From NCBI RefSeq assembly GCF_029222925.1, contig NZ_JARHUI010000005.1, positions 305,508 through 369,507 on the forward strand: DNA of 64,000 bases, given 5' to 3'. Both the position numbers and the translations under genes were made by a program. Position 1 is the stretch's first letter; each line of letters opens with the position of its first letter. The notes below the pieces were generated by a model, which was not told the DNA's origin, searched no databases, and saw only the letters and a list, made by a program, of their open reading frames with translations. Positions 8,152 to 17,694 of this stretch are shown piece after piece. Origin of the DNA: Algoriphagus sp. CAU 1675 (lineage in GTDB: Bacteria > Bacteroidota > Bacteroidia > Cytophagales > Cyclobacteriaceae).

Positions 8152-8159
8152 CAAATTTA
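8152..8159 (-). promoter_or_regulatory. Possible -7 element of the accD promoter
   Basis: The minus-strand sequence TAAATTTG matches TAnnTTTG, 39 bp upstream of the accD ATG. No TTTG is found at the expected -33 position, so support is partial. Confidence 0.35.
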
Positions 8160-8336
8160 GACCTTAAATCCATTAAATAAAATCCCAATGCCGTCTAGTT
8201 TCCTTTCCCCAGAAATCGGCAGGATTACTTTCCGAGTAATTTTGCTTTTCAGCGCAGCGAATTTTACGTTATTTTGAAAAGAAAGCCCTAACAGAAGCTT
8301 CTGGCTTTAAAACCAATAAATTCCAAATAAGCTGTT

Positions 8337-9971
8337 ATGAACCTCGCGACCCTTCTACTTATTTCAGGAGTAATCCTGATTGCCGCTTATAGAATCTACG
8401 GCAGTTATGTTTATAAAAAACTGGGTCTAAATAATGAGGAAAAAGCCCCTTCACATCGACACAGGGATGGAGTAGACTATGAACCTACCAAACCGATTGT
8501 TGTATTGGGTCATCATTTTGCATCCATTGCAGGCGCGGGACCAATCGTTGGACCGATTATAGCGGTGACCTTCGGCTGGATTCCAGCGGTTATTTGGATC
8601 CTAGCAGGAGGGATATTTTTTGGGGCTGTCCATGATTTGGGAAGTATGGCTGCATCACTGAAGGCAGAAGGGAAATCCATTGGGGTCATCATCCGAAACC
8701 AGATAGGACTGAAGGGCAAGCAATTATTTATCCTTTTCAGTTTTTCTACCCTGATTCTGGTCATAGGTGTTTTCGCAGATATCATAGCCAAGACTTTTGT
8801 AAGCAATGCAGGAGTAGCTTCTGCATCCATCCTATTTATTATTCTGGCTATTGCTTTTGGCTGGGTCAACCGGCTTGTTGGTAACCGAAAAATTGCATTC
8901 ATTATTATTTCGGTAATTGGGGTGATCCTAATGTATTACTTCGTTTATCTGGGAATGCAGCTTCCTTTTGTACTGGATTATAAAGTTTGGATTATCGCCT
9001 TGCTGGGCTATGCATTTCTGGCATCCGTTACCCCAGTCAGTCTGCTTTTACAACCAAGGGATTATTTGAACAGCTTTTTGTTGTATGGTTTGATGATAGC
9101 GGCAGTGGTGGGAGTCTTTGTTGCCAATCCAGAAATAAAAATGAGCAATGAGATCACCGTTTCCACTGATAATCTCGGATACATTTTCCCTGTTTTATTT
9201 GTCACAATCGCCTGTGGTGCCATCAGTGGGTTTCATTCTCTGGTAGCATCTGGAACTACCTCCAAGCAATTAGACAAGGAGAGCGATGCAAAAATCGTGG
9301 GATTCGGAGGTATGCTCATCGAATCTTTCCTTGCGATAATTTCCGTAGGAGCAGTAGTGGTTCTTTCCAAATCAGAATACATGGCAAGACTTGAAGGGGA
9401 AGGTCCGGTTTCTCTTTTTTCCACAGGTTTGGGAAATATGATCGCCTCTTTGGGAATTCCTGAAGACTTTGCGGTAGCATTTGTAGCGCTGACTGTTTCA
9501 GCTTTTGCACTGACTACACTGGATACCTGTACCCGACTGGCAAGATTTACTTTGCAGGAATATTTTGAAGATGTGCCAAAGCCTTCCGCTCAATTTGTTG
9601 CAAAAAACCGATTTGTCTCAACAGGAATTGTCGTTGTCCTTTCGGTACTCTTACTTGCTTCAGGTGAATTTTCAACTCTTTGGCCCATCTTCGGCTCCGC
9701 AAATCAATTGTTAGCAGCCTTGGCTCTACTTACTATAGCGGTGTGGCTAATCCGTAAAAAAGTAAATGCGATCTTCGTCACCATTCCCATGTTTTTCATG
9801 TTTACCGTGACACTGGCATCCCTAGGCCTATTTGCATGGAAAAATTTTCAGGACCGCGTTTATGTACTTTCACTGATTGCAGCCCTTCTTTTTATCCTGG
9901 CCATTTCTCTAATGGTATTGGCTACAAAAAGTCTAAAAAGTGAGGTCAAAGAGACTGCAAAAGCTCTTTGA
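8337..9971 (+). CDS. cstA: Carbon starvation protein CstA-family transporter
   Basis: 544 residues with about 15-16 hydrophobic membrane segments across the whole length. Diagnostic CstA segments are present: HHFASIAGAGPIVGP near residue 60, FGAVHDLGSMAASL near 97-110, and GFHSLVASGTTSKQ near 298. CstA-family proteins are inner-membrane transporters; members in enterobacteria import pyruvate and some act on peptides. It is shorter than E. coli CstA (about 700 residues), like many shorter homologues. It is monocistronic and converges on the haloperoxidase-like gene. Its stop codon lies within a 15-bp perfect hairpin. Confidence 0.9.
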   Translation: MNLATLLLISGVILIAAYRIYGSYVYKKLGLNNEEKAPSHRHRDGVDYEPTKPIVVLGHHFASIAGAGPIVGPIIAVTFGWIPAVIWILAGGIFFGAVHDLGSMAASLKAEGKSIGVIIRNQIGLKGKQLFILFSFSTLILVIGVFADIIAKTFVSNAGVASASILFIILAIAFGWVNRLVGNRKIAFIIISVIGVILMYYFVYLGMQLPFVLDYKVWIIALLGYAFLASVTPVSLLLQPRDYLNSFLLYGLMIAAVVGVFVANPEIKMSNEITVSTDNLGYIFPVLFVTIACGAISGFHSLVASGTTSKQLDKESDAKIVGFGGMLIESFLAIISVGAVVVLSKSEYMARLEGEGPVSLFSTGLGNMIASLGIPEDFAVAFVALTVSAFALTTLDTCTRLARFTLQEYFEDVPKPSAQFVAKNRFVSTGIVVVLSVLLLASGEFSTLWPIFGSANQLLAALALLTIAVWLIRKKVNAIFVTIPMFFMFTVTLASLGLFAWKNFQDRVYVLSLIAALLFILAISLMVLATKSLKSEVKETAKAL

Positions 9972-9978
9972 CCTCACT
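9939..9978. terminator. Large hairpin spanning the cstA stop codon
   Basis: AGTGAGGTCAAAGAG (9939-9953) pairs perfectly with CTCTTTGACCTCACT (9964-9978) around a 10-nt loop. The right arm contains the cstA TGA stop. It lies between convergent genes and has no T-run, so it may act as a bidirectional terminator or an mRNA 3'-end stabiliser. Confidence 0.55.
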
Positions 9979-9984
9979 GGGAAA

Positions 9985-11520
9985 TTAATCAGCCCCATCC
10001 AATTTGGCTACATCAATAGTATACTGAGCAACATTTCTACCCTGGGTTGTCCCAACTGTGGCATCAAAGGTCCAGTGAATTCCTCCATATACTCTAGAAA
10101 TGGCGGCCTCCTCAGCCCAAGCTCTGACTTTTTGGGCTTCCTGCGGAAATAGATAAGCCAAAACTTCCGCTGCAGCTGCGGAAAAAACTGAATGTCCAGA
10201 GGTATAGCTTGGGAAATTGGGAGTCCCTGCTATGGTTTCGAAACCTTCAATTGTCTGTATCGGTCTGGGATAATGGTAATAATATTTTGCATCCCAACAG
10301 CTGATACCAGCGTCCATAATCGCCATGTTCATGTAAGCATAGGTTCTTGCCGTCCTTATGGTATTCAATTTATACTGAACGATAAACTCTCTGGCAAAGT
10401 CATTCCAATGCCCCGGAGGAGTATAGGTTCCCAAACCGTCCTGCCAGAAATTTGCTATTCTTCTCCTCTCCACTGTCACCTCATTGGCATATTTTCTAAG
10501 AATCTTAACATCTTCCAAATATTCCGGAGAACCAGGGGTCGGAGGAATACCAGGCCGGGTTGCCTCTACATTGGGCACATTCCACATTTTAACTTTTCCA
10601 AACAAAGGTGTCAAACCAACGGGACGGGTAGGACTTTCCAGATTTTTCCATTTCCATCCAAATCTTTCAAAAGCTGCATTGGCAATAGAGTCAGACACCG
10701 GTTTGGAAACTTGAGCATTTTTCATCCCATCACCAGATGCCCGGGTCATCGATAGGGCCGCTATTTCCTCTCCAATCTTTATTCCAGCCTCCAGGTCACT
10801 GGGCACATTTTCCCCGGAAAGTATCAGGCACTCCAAATGTTCCCTTTCCTTTTCTTCCAAATAAGCAGCCTCCAAAGGAAACATGGCAGTGAGTATTGCC
10901 CTTGATGCAGAGGCTACCACTGCTCCTCCTGATGGATAGGCCGGAATTTGGTTGGTGACATAGGCATGTGGAATTTCAGGATCAACTTCAAAAGGGGCTT
11001 TCCTTCCAAATCGAAACTTATGGTACCAAGCTGCAATCAACCCGTCGTATTGGGCCACAGACAAATAAGCCAAAGCCCTACTCGCATAAGGGGGATGTGC
11101 GAAAGGAAAAACAGGAGGACCATCAGGATCATTTGGACTAGGAAGTGTATAAGTTCCATCTTCATTAGGCCCAGGGATCAAATTGTATTTGGCGATTAAC
11201 TCCAGTGCAATTTCATTCCAACGGATTACAGGATTGTTTGTCCAATAGTTTACATTTTTTCGCTGCTGCTCATTCATCGTTCGTATTGCCTCCTTTACCT
11301 GCTCAAGTTCCATCTGGTATTCAGGAGAAGAAACTGAAGTCGGATTCGGAACAGAAAGATCCGAACCACTCTCGAGAAGAATCGGCTTCCAAAACCCTGC
11401 ATCCTCATCAATCCCCTGAAATTGATAGCTATCAAATTCCAACTCGGTCGGAAGTTCACGGAAACAGCCCCCAAGACTCAATCCGGACAATAGTATTATA
11501 ATGCGTAATAAAGTTTTCAT
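9985..11520 (-). CDS. Vanadium-dependent haloperoxidase / PAP2-fold lipoprotein
   Basis: 511 residues. It starts with a lipoprotein signal peptide (LLSGLSLGGC, lipidated Cys19), so it is exported and probably membrane anchored. The C-terminal 110 residues carry the full vanadate/phosphate-binding set of the PAP2/haloperoxidase superfamily: Lys412-x6-Arg419-Pro, Ser441-Gly-His443, and Arg476-x5-His482. The N-terminal half contains a related helical repeat (NPVIRWNEIALELIAKYNL versus GHWNDFAREFIVQYKL), typical of bacterial vanadium haloperoxidase-like proteins. It may be a haloperoxidase or an acid phosphatase; sequence alone does not decide. It is the last gene of a unit with the porin-like gene (9 bp gap). 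Confidence 0.85.
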   Translation of the reverse strand: MKTLLRIIILLSGLSLGGCFRELPTELEFDSYQFQGIDEDAGFWKPILLESGSDLSVPNPTSVSSPEYQMELEQVKEAIRTMNEQQRKNVNYWTNNPVIRWNEIALELIAKYNLIPGPNEDGTYTLPSPNDPDGPPVFPFAHPPYASRALAYLSVAQYDGLIAAWYHKFRFGRKAPFEVDPEIPHAYVTNQIPAYPSGGAVVASASRAILTAMFPLEAAYLEEKEREHLECLILSGENVPSDLEAGIKIGEEIAALSMTRASGDGMKNAQVSKPVSDSIANAAFERFGWKWKNLESPTRPVGLTPLFGKVKMWNVPNVEATRPGIPPTPGSPEYLEDVKILRKYANEVTVERRRIANFWQDGLGTYTPPGHWNDFAREFIVQYKLNTIRTARTYAYMNMAIMDAGISCWDAKYYYHYPRPIQTIEGFETIAGTPNFPSYTSGHSVFSAAAAEVLAYLFPQEAQKVRAWAEEAAISRVYGGIHWTFDATVGTTQGRNVAQYTIDVAKLDGAD

Positions 11521-11529
11521 GATCTTGGA

Positions 11530-12516
11530 TTAAAGTTTGAATTGATAGGTTATTCCCGCACCCAGAGTGGACAATTCAGGAGCATTTCTACCTTGAAAAA
11601 CACGGTTGTAATAAGCCAAAACACCCAACCCCTTAATACTTGAAAAATAGTATTGGACAAATCCTCCTACACGATCCATATTGACCTTATTGGTGGGTTG
11701 AGGAGCATTATATGCACGGATGTCATCTCCTGACGTTGATCTCAGGCTGCTCAAATTCATCTCTAGTCGTAAGGAATTTCCAAAAAACCATTTGCCCACA
11801 ACCAGCTCATGATTCCAGGAACTGGGGACATCCATCCAAGTGGTGTAATAGCTTCCATTATTGTAATAGTACTCCCTCTCTGCCTGGGTGTATCCTCTCC
11901 AGATATAAGCCGAAGTAGCCCGAATGTAAAATCCTGAGTTCCACTTGTATTTCAGCAAAGCCCTCCAGGAAAGCTGCTGCGTCCCCAAACCAAGACTATA
12001 GGGCTGATAATCTGACAAATAATTCGAAACGGGACTGGAAAATGCCAGAGAGGCATATCCAGAAAGCTCCCCATTTCCTACTTGACTTTTGAGTGCCTCA
12101 TATTTGAGGGCAATTGTTAGATCTTGAAGTCCGGAAACACCGGCAAACTTCCCCCCATTAGGTCTTGTAGAATTGGTGCTAACAAAAGGTACACCTAGGT
12201 AAACATTCAGCTTTTGTGAAATTCCATAAGCTGCCATTGCCAGTGCCGTTTTTCGGTGGACCGTTGCGATTGTTTGGTTTTCCCGAAGGAAACTCCCCTC
12301 CCAATAATGGTCAAAATGCCCAAATTCATAATTGGCCAAAACACAAATTTCCCCTTTTGGCATCATAAGACCATCCGTTGGGGATTGAGCGAAAAGGGCT
12401 TGCTGCCCTATCAAACAAAAAGCAAAGGTTAACCACGAGAAAACAGAATATCTCAACTTAAACGTCTTCAAATAAGTCCCAAGGGACATTTTTGGTTCTC
12501 GGACAGGAGTTTTCAT
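11530..12516 (-). CDS. Putative outer-membrane beta-barrel protein (transporter-like)
   Basis: About 328 residues from the ATG at 12516; other in-frame ATGs are at 12549 and 12489. After a short basic N-terminus comes a hydrophobic stretch (SWLTFAFCLIGQQALFAQ) that fits a signal peptide cleaved after FAQ. The mature part has alternating aromatic and polar beta strands, repeated Tyr/Trp/Gly patterns, and ends with AGITYQFKL, the terminal aromatic strand of an outer-membrane barrel. No specific substrate motif is recognised. The frame stays open up to 12630, but that extra region coincides with strong RNA hairpins including a terminator, so it is unlikely to be translated. It is co-transcribed with the haloperoxidase-like lipoprotein. 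Confidence 0.7.
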   Translation of the reverse strand: MKTPVREPKMSLGTYLKTFKLRYSVFSWLTFAFCLIGQQALFAQSPTDGLMMPKGEICVLANYEFGHFDHYWEGSFLRENQTIATVHRKTALAMAAYGISQKLNVYLGVPFVSTNSTRPNGGKFAGVSGLQDLTIALKYEALKSQVGNGELSGYASLAFSSPVSNYLSDYQPYSLGLGTQQLSWRALLKYKWNSGFYIRATSAYIWRGYTQAEREYYYNNGSYYTTWMDVPSSWNHELVVGKWFFGNSLRLEMNLSSLRSTSGDDIRAYNAPQPTNKVNMDRVGGFVQYYFSSIKGLGVLAYYNRVFQGRNAPELSTLGAGITYQFKL

Positions 12517-12572
12517 CAACCCCCTCGAACCACAGGTATATTTATTCATTTGATAAAATTTTAGGATAAACA

Positions 12573-12657
12573 GAAAAAGCCCGGATATCATCGGAAGATA
12601 TCGGGTCATATGGATGACACAACTCCCCATCTATTCCATTTTGAATAAACGTGGGGG
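12573..12657 (-). promoter_or_regulatory. Three-hairpin leader ending in a terminator upstream of the barrel protein
   Basis: On the minus strand three stem-loops follow one another: CCCCA/TGGGG with an inner six-pair stem (12657-12625); GTCAT-CCAT-ATGAC (12618-12605); and CCCGATATC/GATATC-C-GGG (12605-12580), followed by a T-run. The last is a convincing intrinsic terminator. It may end transcripts from the upstream gene that stops at 12699, or act as an attenuator or riboswitch expression platform for the downstream pair. No known riboswitch core was recognised. Confidence 0.55.
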
Positions 12658-12698
12658 CCTGCATTCCAAAGGCAATAGAATTTGCCCTAAACTTAGCT

Positions 12699-13292
12699 TT
12701 AACTTAGTTGCGGAGGAGGAGTGTCCAAGTGAAAAAAAGGACTCTTGTAAGCTGAAAAAATAAACCCTAATGCGGTGAATCCTGACAGGGAATCCAATGG
12801 AGAGAATTCATAATGAACAGTTTGAATATAGTCTTTAATAAAGACTTTCAACTGGTGGGTCTTACCATTTTGATTCAAAGGCAATTCATCATCTGCCAAA
12901 AATGAAATCCATTTCTTAACGGTAGAATCCAGGGATTTTCTGGCAGTATCTGGCACATACACGATCTTTAAAGTGTCATTTTGGTACCTCTGTTTGATAG
13001 CCCGGAAGTATTTGCCGTCTTTTTCAAAACGCGTATTGGTCGCCTGAAAATTCTCCTGATTGGACATATAGGGGGCAGAAAGCGGAATGTCCATTATTCT
13101 TTCTTCCAAATAGCCGATCTGATCACTGTAAATTTTATCCTTCCATTTGCTTTCCAAGGAATACTGGAAGGAATAATAGAAGGCATAGTACCCGAAGTGG
13201 TAAAATGAAAAACAGATCAAAAACGCTATGGAAACTATCCTTCTCAATTGGAAAAATTTTTTAAATGTGAAATAAAAAAATACAGGATTCAA
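12699..13292 (-). CDS. Hypothetical membrane-anchored protein
   Basis: 197 residues of unknown function. The N-terminus has a basic start and one strong hydrophobic segment at about 18-42 (IVSIAFLICFSFYHFGYYAFYYSF), probably an uncleaved anchor. The rest is soluble-looking, with many charged and aromatic residues, and ends with a proline-rich TPPPQLS tail. A Ser/Asp-rich PLDSLSGFTALGFIFSAY segment precedes the tail and may be a second, weak hydrophobic stretch. It sits 18 bp downstream of a small membrane protein and upstream of the barrel/haloperoxidase pair, with a terminator between. I do not recognise the family. Confidence 0.6.
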   Translation of the reverse strand: MNPVFFYFTFKKFFQLRRIVSIAFLICFSFYHFGYYAFYYSFQYSLESKWKDKIYSDQIGYLEERIMDIPLSAPYMSNQENFQATNTRFEKDGKYFRAIKQRYQNDTLKIVYVPDTARKSLDSTVKKWISFLADDELPLNQNGKTHQLKVFIKDYIQTVHYEFSPLDSLSGFTALGFIFSAYKSPFFHLDTPPPQLS

Positions 13293-13310
13293 GAAATCCC
13301 TTATTTTATT

Positions 13311-13505
13311 TCAGATAATAGCTTTCAATAGAAATATTAAAAGGCACAATACTGCTAAAAGTAGCCCATAGATTTTGAGGACTAAGAGACGGTTCATTCT
13401 ATCTAAAAACCACAGCACTAAAACCGGACGAACAAGTCCTGCAGCCAAGGAAACAGCACTTAGGAATGCAAAAATTTCAAGCAAAAAAATGAGAGATTGA
13501 AGCAT
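13311..13505 (-). CDS. Small two-helix membrane protein
   Basis: 64 residues from the ATG at 13505. Nearly the whole protein is two hydrophobic helices (residues about 3-28 and 41-63) joined by a short conserved-looking loop, LWFLDRMNRLLVLKIYG, containing the only charged residues. Composition and the good ATG immediately after the infB terminator argue for a real gene, but no function is evident. It lies 18 bp ahead of the hypothetical membrane protein at 12699-13292, so co-expression is likely. Confidence 0.5.
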   Translation of the reverse strand: MLQSLIFLLEIFAFLSAVSLAAGLVRPVLVLWFLDRMNRLLVLKIYGLLLAVLCLLIFLLKAII

Positions 13506-13511
13506 ATACAA

Positions 13512-13546
13512 AAATAAAAAGGAGCAACGATGGCTGCTCCTTTTTA
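13512..13546 (-). terminator. Intrinsic terminator of the rimP-nusA-infB operon
   Basis: The minus-strand stem AAAAGGAGCA ... TGCTCCTTTT (arms 13516-13526 and 13535-13545), with T-rich flanks, starts 21 bp after the infB stop. It separates the translation operon from the small membrane-protein genes. Confidence 0.85.
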
Positions 13547-13566
13547 TTTACATAAGTGTAAAAATT

Positions 13567-16380
13567 TTACTTTTTACGCTTTATTTCTCTCATTTCATAT
13601 CCCTCGATGGTATCGTCAACCTGGATATTGTTGAAGTTTTTGATGGAAATACCACATTCGTATCCAGCTTTCACTTCTGCAACATCATCTTTGAATCGCT
13701 TCAACTGGTCGATCTCTCCTTCGTGAATCACGATACCATCACGAATTACGCGAATCTTGTTCTTTCTGGTGATGTACCCATCTGTCACATACGAACCGGC
13801 AACGGTTCCCACTTTAGAAATCTTGAAGACTTCACGAACCTGAATATTACCAGTGATCACCTCTTCGAATTCAGGCTCAAGCATACCTTCGATCGCATCC
13901 TTGATCTGATTGATAGCATCGTAGATGATGGAATAATGACGGATCTCGATTTCTTCCTGTTCAGCCAATCTTTTGGCATTGGAGGATGGACGAACCTGGA
14001 ATCCAATAATGATCGCATCAGAAGCTGAAGCCAATAGCACGTCTGATTCGGAGATTTGACCTACCCCTTTGTGAATGATATTCACTTTAACCTCATCCTT
14101 GGAGAGCTTCAATAAGGAATCTGATAGGGCCTCGACGGAACCATCCACGTCACCTTTGATGATGATATTAAGTTCTTTGAAACTACCAATGGCAAGACGA
14201 CGTCCAATTTCATCCAAAGTGATGTGCTTCTTGGTACGCAAACTTTGTTCGCGCTGAATCTGCTCTCTTGAGTTGGCAATTTCTCGGGCTTCTCGCTCAG
14301 AATCGTAAACTTTGATAGTATCTCCAGCTTGGGGTGCTCCACTTAGACCCAGCACCTGAACAGGTGTTGAGGGCCCAGCTTCTTTCACCTTCTTTCCTTT
14401 ATGGTCAAACATGGCCTTCACTCTGCCATAGTGCTGACCTGCAAGCATCACATCCCCGATATGCAAGGTTCCAGCCTGCACCATGATTGTAGCTACATAT
14501 CCTCTTCCTTTGTCCAAGGAGGCTTCGATTACAGTACCAACAGCATTTTTGTTCGGATTGGCTTTCAGTTCAAGAATTTCAGATTCTAGGAGAACTTTTT
14601 CCAACAATTCATCCACACCTTGTCCTGTTTTAGCGGAGATATCCTGTGACTGGTATTTACCACCCCATTCTTCCACCAAAAGGTTCATATTTGCCAGTTC
14701 CTCTTTGATCTTGTTTGGATTAGCATTTGGCTTATCCACTTTGTTGATTGCAAAGATCATCGGTACACCCGCCACTTGGGCATGATTGATCGCTTCCTTA
14801 GTTTGAGGCATGATAGAGTCATCAGCCGCAATTACGATAATGGCCACGTCAGTGATTTTGGCACCACGCGCTCTCATCGCAGTAAAGGCTTCGTGACCAG
14901 GAGTATCCAAAAAAGCGATTTTATGTCCGGTCTTCGTCACCACATCATAAGCACCGATGTGCTGGGTAATTCCCCCTGCTTCTTCAGCAGTAACCTTTGA
15001 CATTCGAATATAGTCAAGCAAGGAAGTCTTACCATGGTCAACGTGACCCATGATGGTCACAATTGGAGCTCTTTCCTCCAAATCCTCATCTGCATCTTCC
15101 GCCTCGGTGACGATTTCGTCTTCGATGGACTTGGTAAACTCCACATCGTATCCGAATTCATCGGCAATTATTGTAATTGCCTCTGCATCCAATCTCTGGT
15201 TGATAGAAACGAACATCCCCAGAGACATGCAGGTAGAAATGATTTGATTTACAGAAACATCCAAAAGAGCGGCAAGGTCATTTGCTGAAATAAATTCAGT
15301 AACTTTCAATACCTTGTTTTCTTCTGACTGGAAATCACTTTCCTGCTCCCTTTCAGCTTTTTTATCTCTTCTGCTTTTCCCTTTGCCGCCACCGGACTTC
15401 CCTTGAAGACGGGCTAGGGTTTGCTTGATTTGATCCTGGATTTCCTTTTGGGTTGGTTCAGCTTTTTGAACTCTACCTTGCTGCTGACCTCCACCTTTCT
15501 GACCATGCTGAGGACGACCACCTTGCGGGCGACCACCTTGGGGACGACCAGGCTGTCCTCCCGGACCTTTATCTATTCGTTTTCTAGGACGCTTTTTATC
15601 TCTGCCTTTCTCATCTGAAGAAGCGACAGGTCCTGCTTTTTTCTTAGGCTTATCTACCGGCAGTTCAATTTTACCAAGAACCGTAAGTCCTTTTAAGGAG
15701 TCTGCTTTTGCGGAAATCAACTCCTGTCCTACTGGAGTTTCCGGGGTTGGAACAGGTTTTACTTCTTTCTTTGCAACAGGAGCCGCAGGCTGTTCCTTTG
15801 GCTTCTGTGGTATTACGGCAGGTTTTTGCTCAGCTTTTGAAGGCTGAGGTATTTTTGCTTCGGCAGGTTTTTGCGTTTCTTTAGCCTCTTGTGCCTTCAC
15901 AGGTTCAGCAGGCTTTGGAGCTGGAGTAGGTTTTTTATTCAAATCTATCTTACCCAGCACTTTGATCCCCTCCAACTTTGGAGCCTCAGTGGGCACTTTT
16001 TCTTCTTTTGGTGCCGGTGTGGGCTCAGGAACTGGAGCAGGAGCCGGCTTAGGCTCTTCTTTTGCTGTAGGAACTGCAGCGGGCTTCGGTTCTTCTTTGG
16101 GAGCTGGCGCAGGTTCTGGAGCTTTTTCCTGCTTTGGTTCTGCTTCCAAAGTAACTGTTTCATGCCGCTTTCCTATCGATAGGTGAGAAGCCTCTTCCTT
16201 TTCAAGTGCGGAGGACTTGAATTCCTTAGTCAGCATATTTACTTGCTCCATGCTGATTTTAGAATTCGGATTGTTCTCCACCTCATAGCCCTTTTTGGCC
16301 AGAGACTCCACGATGGTTGCCGTACCCACGTTGAGCTTTCTGGCTATTTGGCCTAATCTCATCATTTTTTCTTCTGACAT
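13567..16380 (-). CDS. infB: Translation initiation factor IF-2
   Basis: 937 residues from the ATG at 16380; the frame extends two codons further only to a TTG. IF-2 is the GTPase that places initiator tRNA on the 30S subunit and promotes subunit joining. An N-terminal IF2-N domain ([19 protein letters not shown]) is followed by a Pro/Ala/Lys/Glu low-complexity linker of about 300 residues with a Gly/Arg/Gln-rich patch ([18 protein letters not shown]), then the G domain with GHVDHGKT (G1), [10 protein letters not shown] (G2), DTPGHE (G3) and NKVDK (G4), and the C-terminal domains that bind initiator tRNA. It is the last gene of rimP-nusA-infB. Confidence 0.97.
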   Translation of the reverse strand: MSEEKMMRLGQIARKLNVGTATIVESLAKKGYEVENNPNSKISMEQVNMLTKEFKSSALEKEEASHLSIGKRHETVTLEAEPKQEKAPEPAPAPKEEPKPAAVPTAKEEPKPAPAPVPEPTPAPKEEKVPTEAPKLEGIKVLGKIDLNKKPTPAPKPAEPVKAQEAKETQKPAEAKIPQPSKAEQKPAVIPQKPKEQPAAPVAKKEVKPVPTPETPVGQELISAKADSLKGLTVLGKIELPVDKPKKKAGPVASSDEKGRDKKRPRKRIDKGPGGQPGRPQGGRPQGGRPQHGQKGGGQQQGRVQKAEPTQKEIQDQIKQTLARLQGKSGGGKGKSRRDKKAEREQESDFQSEENKVLKVTEFISANDLAALLDVSVNQIISTCMSLGMFVSINQRLDAEAITIIADEFGYDVEFTKSIEDEIVTEAEDADEDLEERAPIVTIMGHVDHGKTSLLDYIRMSKVTAEEAGGITQHIGAYDVVTKTGHKIAFLDTPGHEAFTAMRARGAKITDVAIIVIAADDSIMPQTKEAINHAQVAGVPMIFAINKVDKPNANPNKIKEELANMNLLVEEWGGKYQSQDISAKTGQGVDELLEKVLLESEILELKANPNKNAVGTVIEASLDKGRGYVATIMVQAGTLHIGDVMLAGQHYGRVKAMFDHKGKKVKEAGPSTPVQVLGLSGAPQAGDTIKVYDSEREAREIANSREQIQREQSLRTKKHITLDEIGRRLAIGSFKELNIIIKGDVDGSVEALSDSLLKLSKDEVKVNIIHKGVGQISESDVLLASASDAIIIGFQVRPSSNAKRLAEQEEIEIRHYSIIYDAINQIKDAIEGMLEPEFEEVITGNIQVREVFKISKVGTVAGSYVTDGYITRKNKIRVIRDGIVIHEGEIDQLKRFKDDVAEVKAGYECGISIKNFNNIQVDDTIEGYEMREIKRKK

Positions 16381-16444
16381 AAGCAAAAACCTCTTTCGAA
16401 ATCGTATTTAAAGTTAGAGTATTTCTTGAGTGAATACTCTGATA

Positions 16445-17689
16445 TTATTGTTCAAATTCTTGTTTGAGTATTCGGAAGACCTCATCAATAGTCTCTTCCT
16501 CCAACTCAGTTCTTCTAAGCAAATCTTCTTTGCCCAATGCCAATACACTCTTGGCAGTATCCAAGCCAGTCTTCTTCAACTCCTCGATGATCCATGCATC
16601 AATCTCGTCGGAGAATTCCTGAAGATCCACATCCTCCTCCTCGTATTCATTCAATTCACGGAACACATCAATCTCATATCCTACCAAACGGCTGGCCAAT
16701 TTGATATTATGTCCTCCCTTTCCTATGGCAAGAGAAACCTGATCCGGTTTTAGGAAAACAGAAATACGCTTGTTTTCTTCATTTACAGTGATCGAGGAAA
16801 CTTTTGCTGGGCTAAGTGCTCTGGAAACATACAGTTCCAAATTGTCGGTGTAATTGATCACATCGATATTCTCATTCTGCAGTTCCCGAACAACAGCATG
16901 AATTCTTGAGCCTTTCATTCCTACGCAAGCACCTACCGGATCAATTCGGTCATCGTAGGACTCAACAGCCACTTTGGCCCTTTCACCCGGCTCACGAACA
17001 ATCTTCACGATGGTGATCAACCCGTCATAAACCTCAGGAACTTCATTTTCAAATAGACGCTCCAGAAAAACCGGGGAAGTTCTGGACAAAATGATCTTGG
17101 GGTTCCCGTTGATCATATCCACTCTATGTACAATAGCCTTTACTGCATCCCCTTTTCTGAATCGATCTTTCGGGATCTGCTCTCCCTTTGGAAGGATCAG
17201 TTCATTGCCTTCCCCATCAATCAGAAGGATTTCCCTACCTAGAATCTGATAGACTTCCGCGGTGACAATTTCACCCACCTGCTCTTCATATTTATTGAAA
17301 AGCAAATCTTTTTCAAGGTCTTTGATTCGCTGGATTAGGGTCTGGCGGGCCATCTGAACAGCTCTACGGCCAAACTCTTCCAATTCAATTTTTTCGTACA
17401 CTTCTTCGCCGATCTCAAAGTCGGGCTCTATCTTTTGGGCTTCAGAAAGGCTGATTTTGTCAAAATCCCAAATATCCTCGGAATTGTCATCAACAATCTC
17501 CCTGATTCGGAAAATCTCCAAGTCTCCCTTGTCCGCATTGATCGTCACGTCGAAGTTTTCATCTGTTTCAAACTTCTTTCTGATCATTGCTCTGAACACA
17601 TCTTCCAGAATACGGATCATGGTTGGTCGATCCACATTTTTAGACTTCGCAAAATCAGCGAAAGAATCTATTAAGACTTTGGCATCCAT
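16445..17689 (-). CDS. nusA: Transcription termination/antitermination factor NusA
   Basis: 414 residues. It has the N-terminal RNA polymerase-binding domain, an S1 domain (GEIVTAEVYQILGREILLIDG), and KH domains with GMKGSRIHAVVREL and GKGGHNIKLASRL. A C-terminal acidic/helical tail (residues ~370-414, LGKEDLLRRTELEEETIDEV) resembles the helix-hairpin-helix repeats of longer NusA proteins. NusA tunes pausing, intrinsic termination and transcription-translation coupling. It lies 5 bp after rimP and 64 bp before infB, the conserved order of this operon. Confidence 0.96.
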   Translation of the reverse strand: MDAKVLIDSFADFAKSKNVDRPTMIRILEDVFRAMIRKKFETDENFDVTINADKGDLEIFRIREIVDDNSEDIWDFDKISLSEAQKIEPDFEIGEEVYEKIELEEFGRRAVQMARQTLIQRIKDLEKDLLFNKYEEQVGEIVTAEVYQILGREILLIDGEGNELILPKGEQIPKDRFRKGDAVKAIVHRVDMINGNPKIILSRTSPVFLERLFENEVPEVYDGLITIVKIVREPGERAKVAVESYDDRIDPVGACVGMKGSRIHAVVRELQNENIDVINYTDNLELYVSRALSPAKVSSITVNEENKRISVFLKPDQVSLAIGKGGHNIKLASRLVGYEIDVFRELNEYEEEDVDLQEFSDEIDAWIIEELKKTGLDTAKSVLALGKEDLLRRTELEEETIDEVFRILKQEFEQ

Positions 17690-17694
17690 TTGAG

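Noticed and set aside
10192..10755. 187-codon plus-strand ORF opposite the haloperoxidase-like gene
   Set aside because: Antisense to a gene with a complete active site; His/Ser/Arg-rich product without recognisable domains.
11530..12630. Start of the barrel protein at 12630
   Set aside because: The extra N-terminus would be translated through three hairpins including a terminator, and would put a second hydrophobic segment before the signal peptide.
15871..16182. Plus-strand ORFs opposite the Pro/Ala/Glu-rich part of infB
   Set aside because: They are antisense shadows of biased codons, with Phe/Arg/Ser-rich products and no start context.
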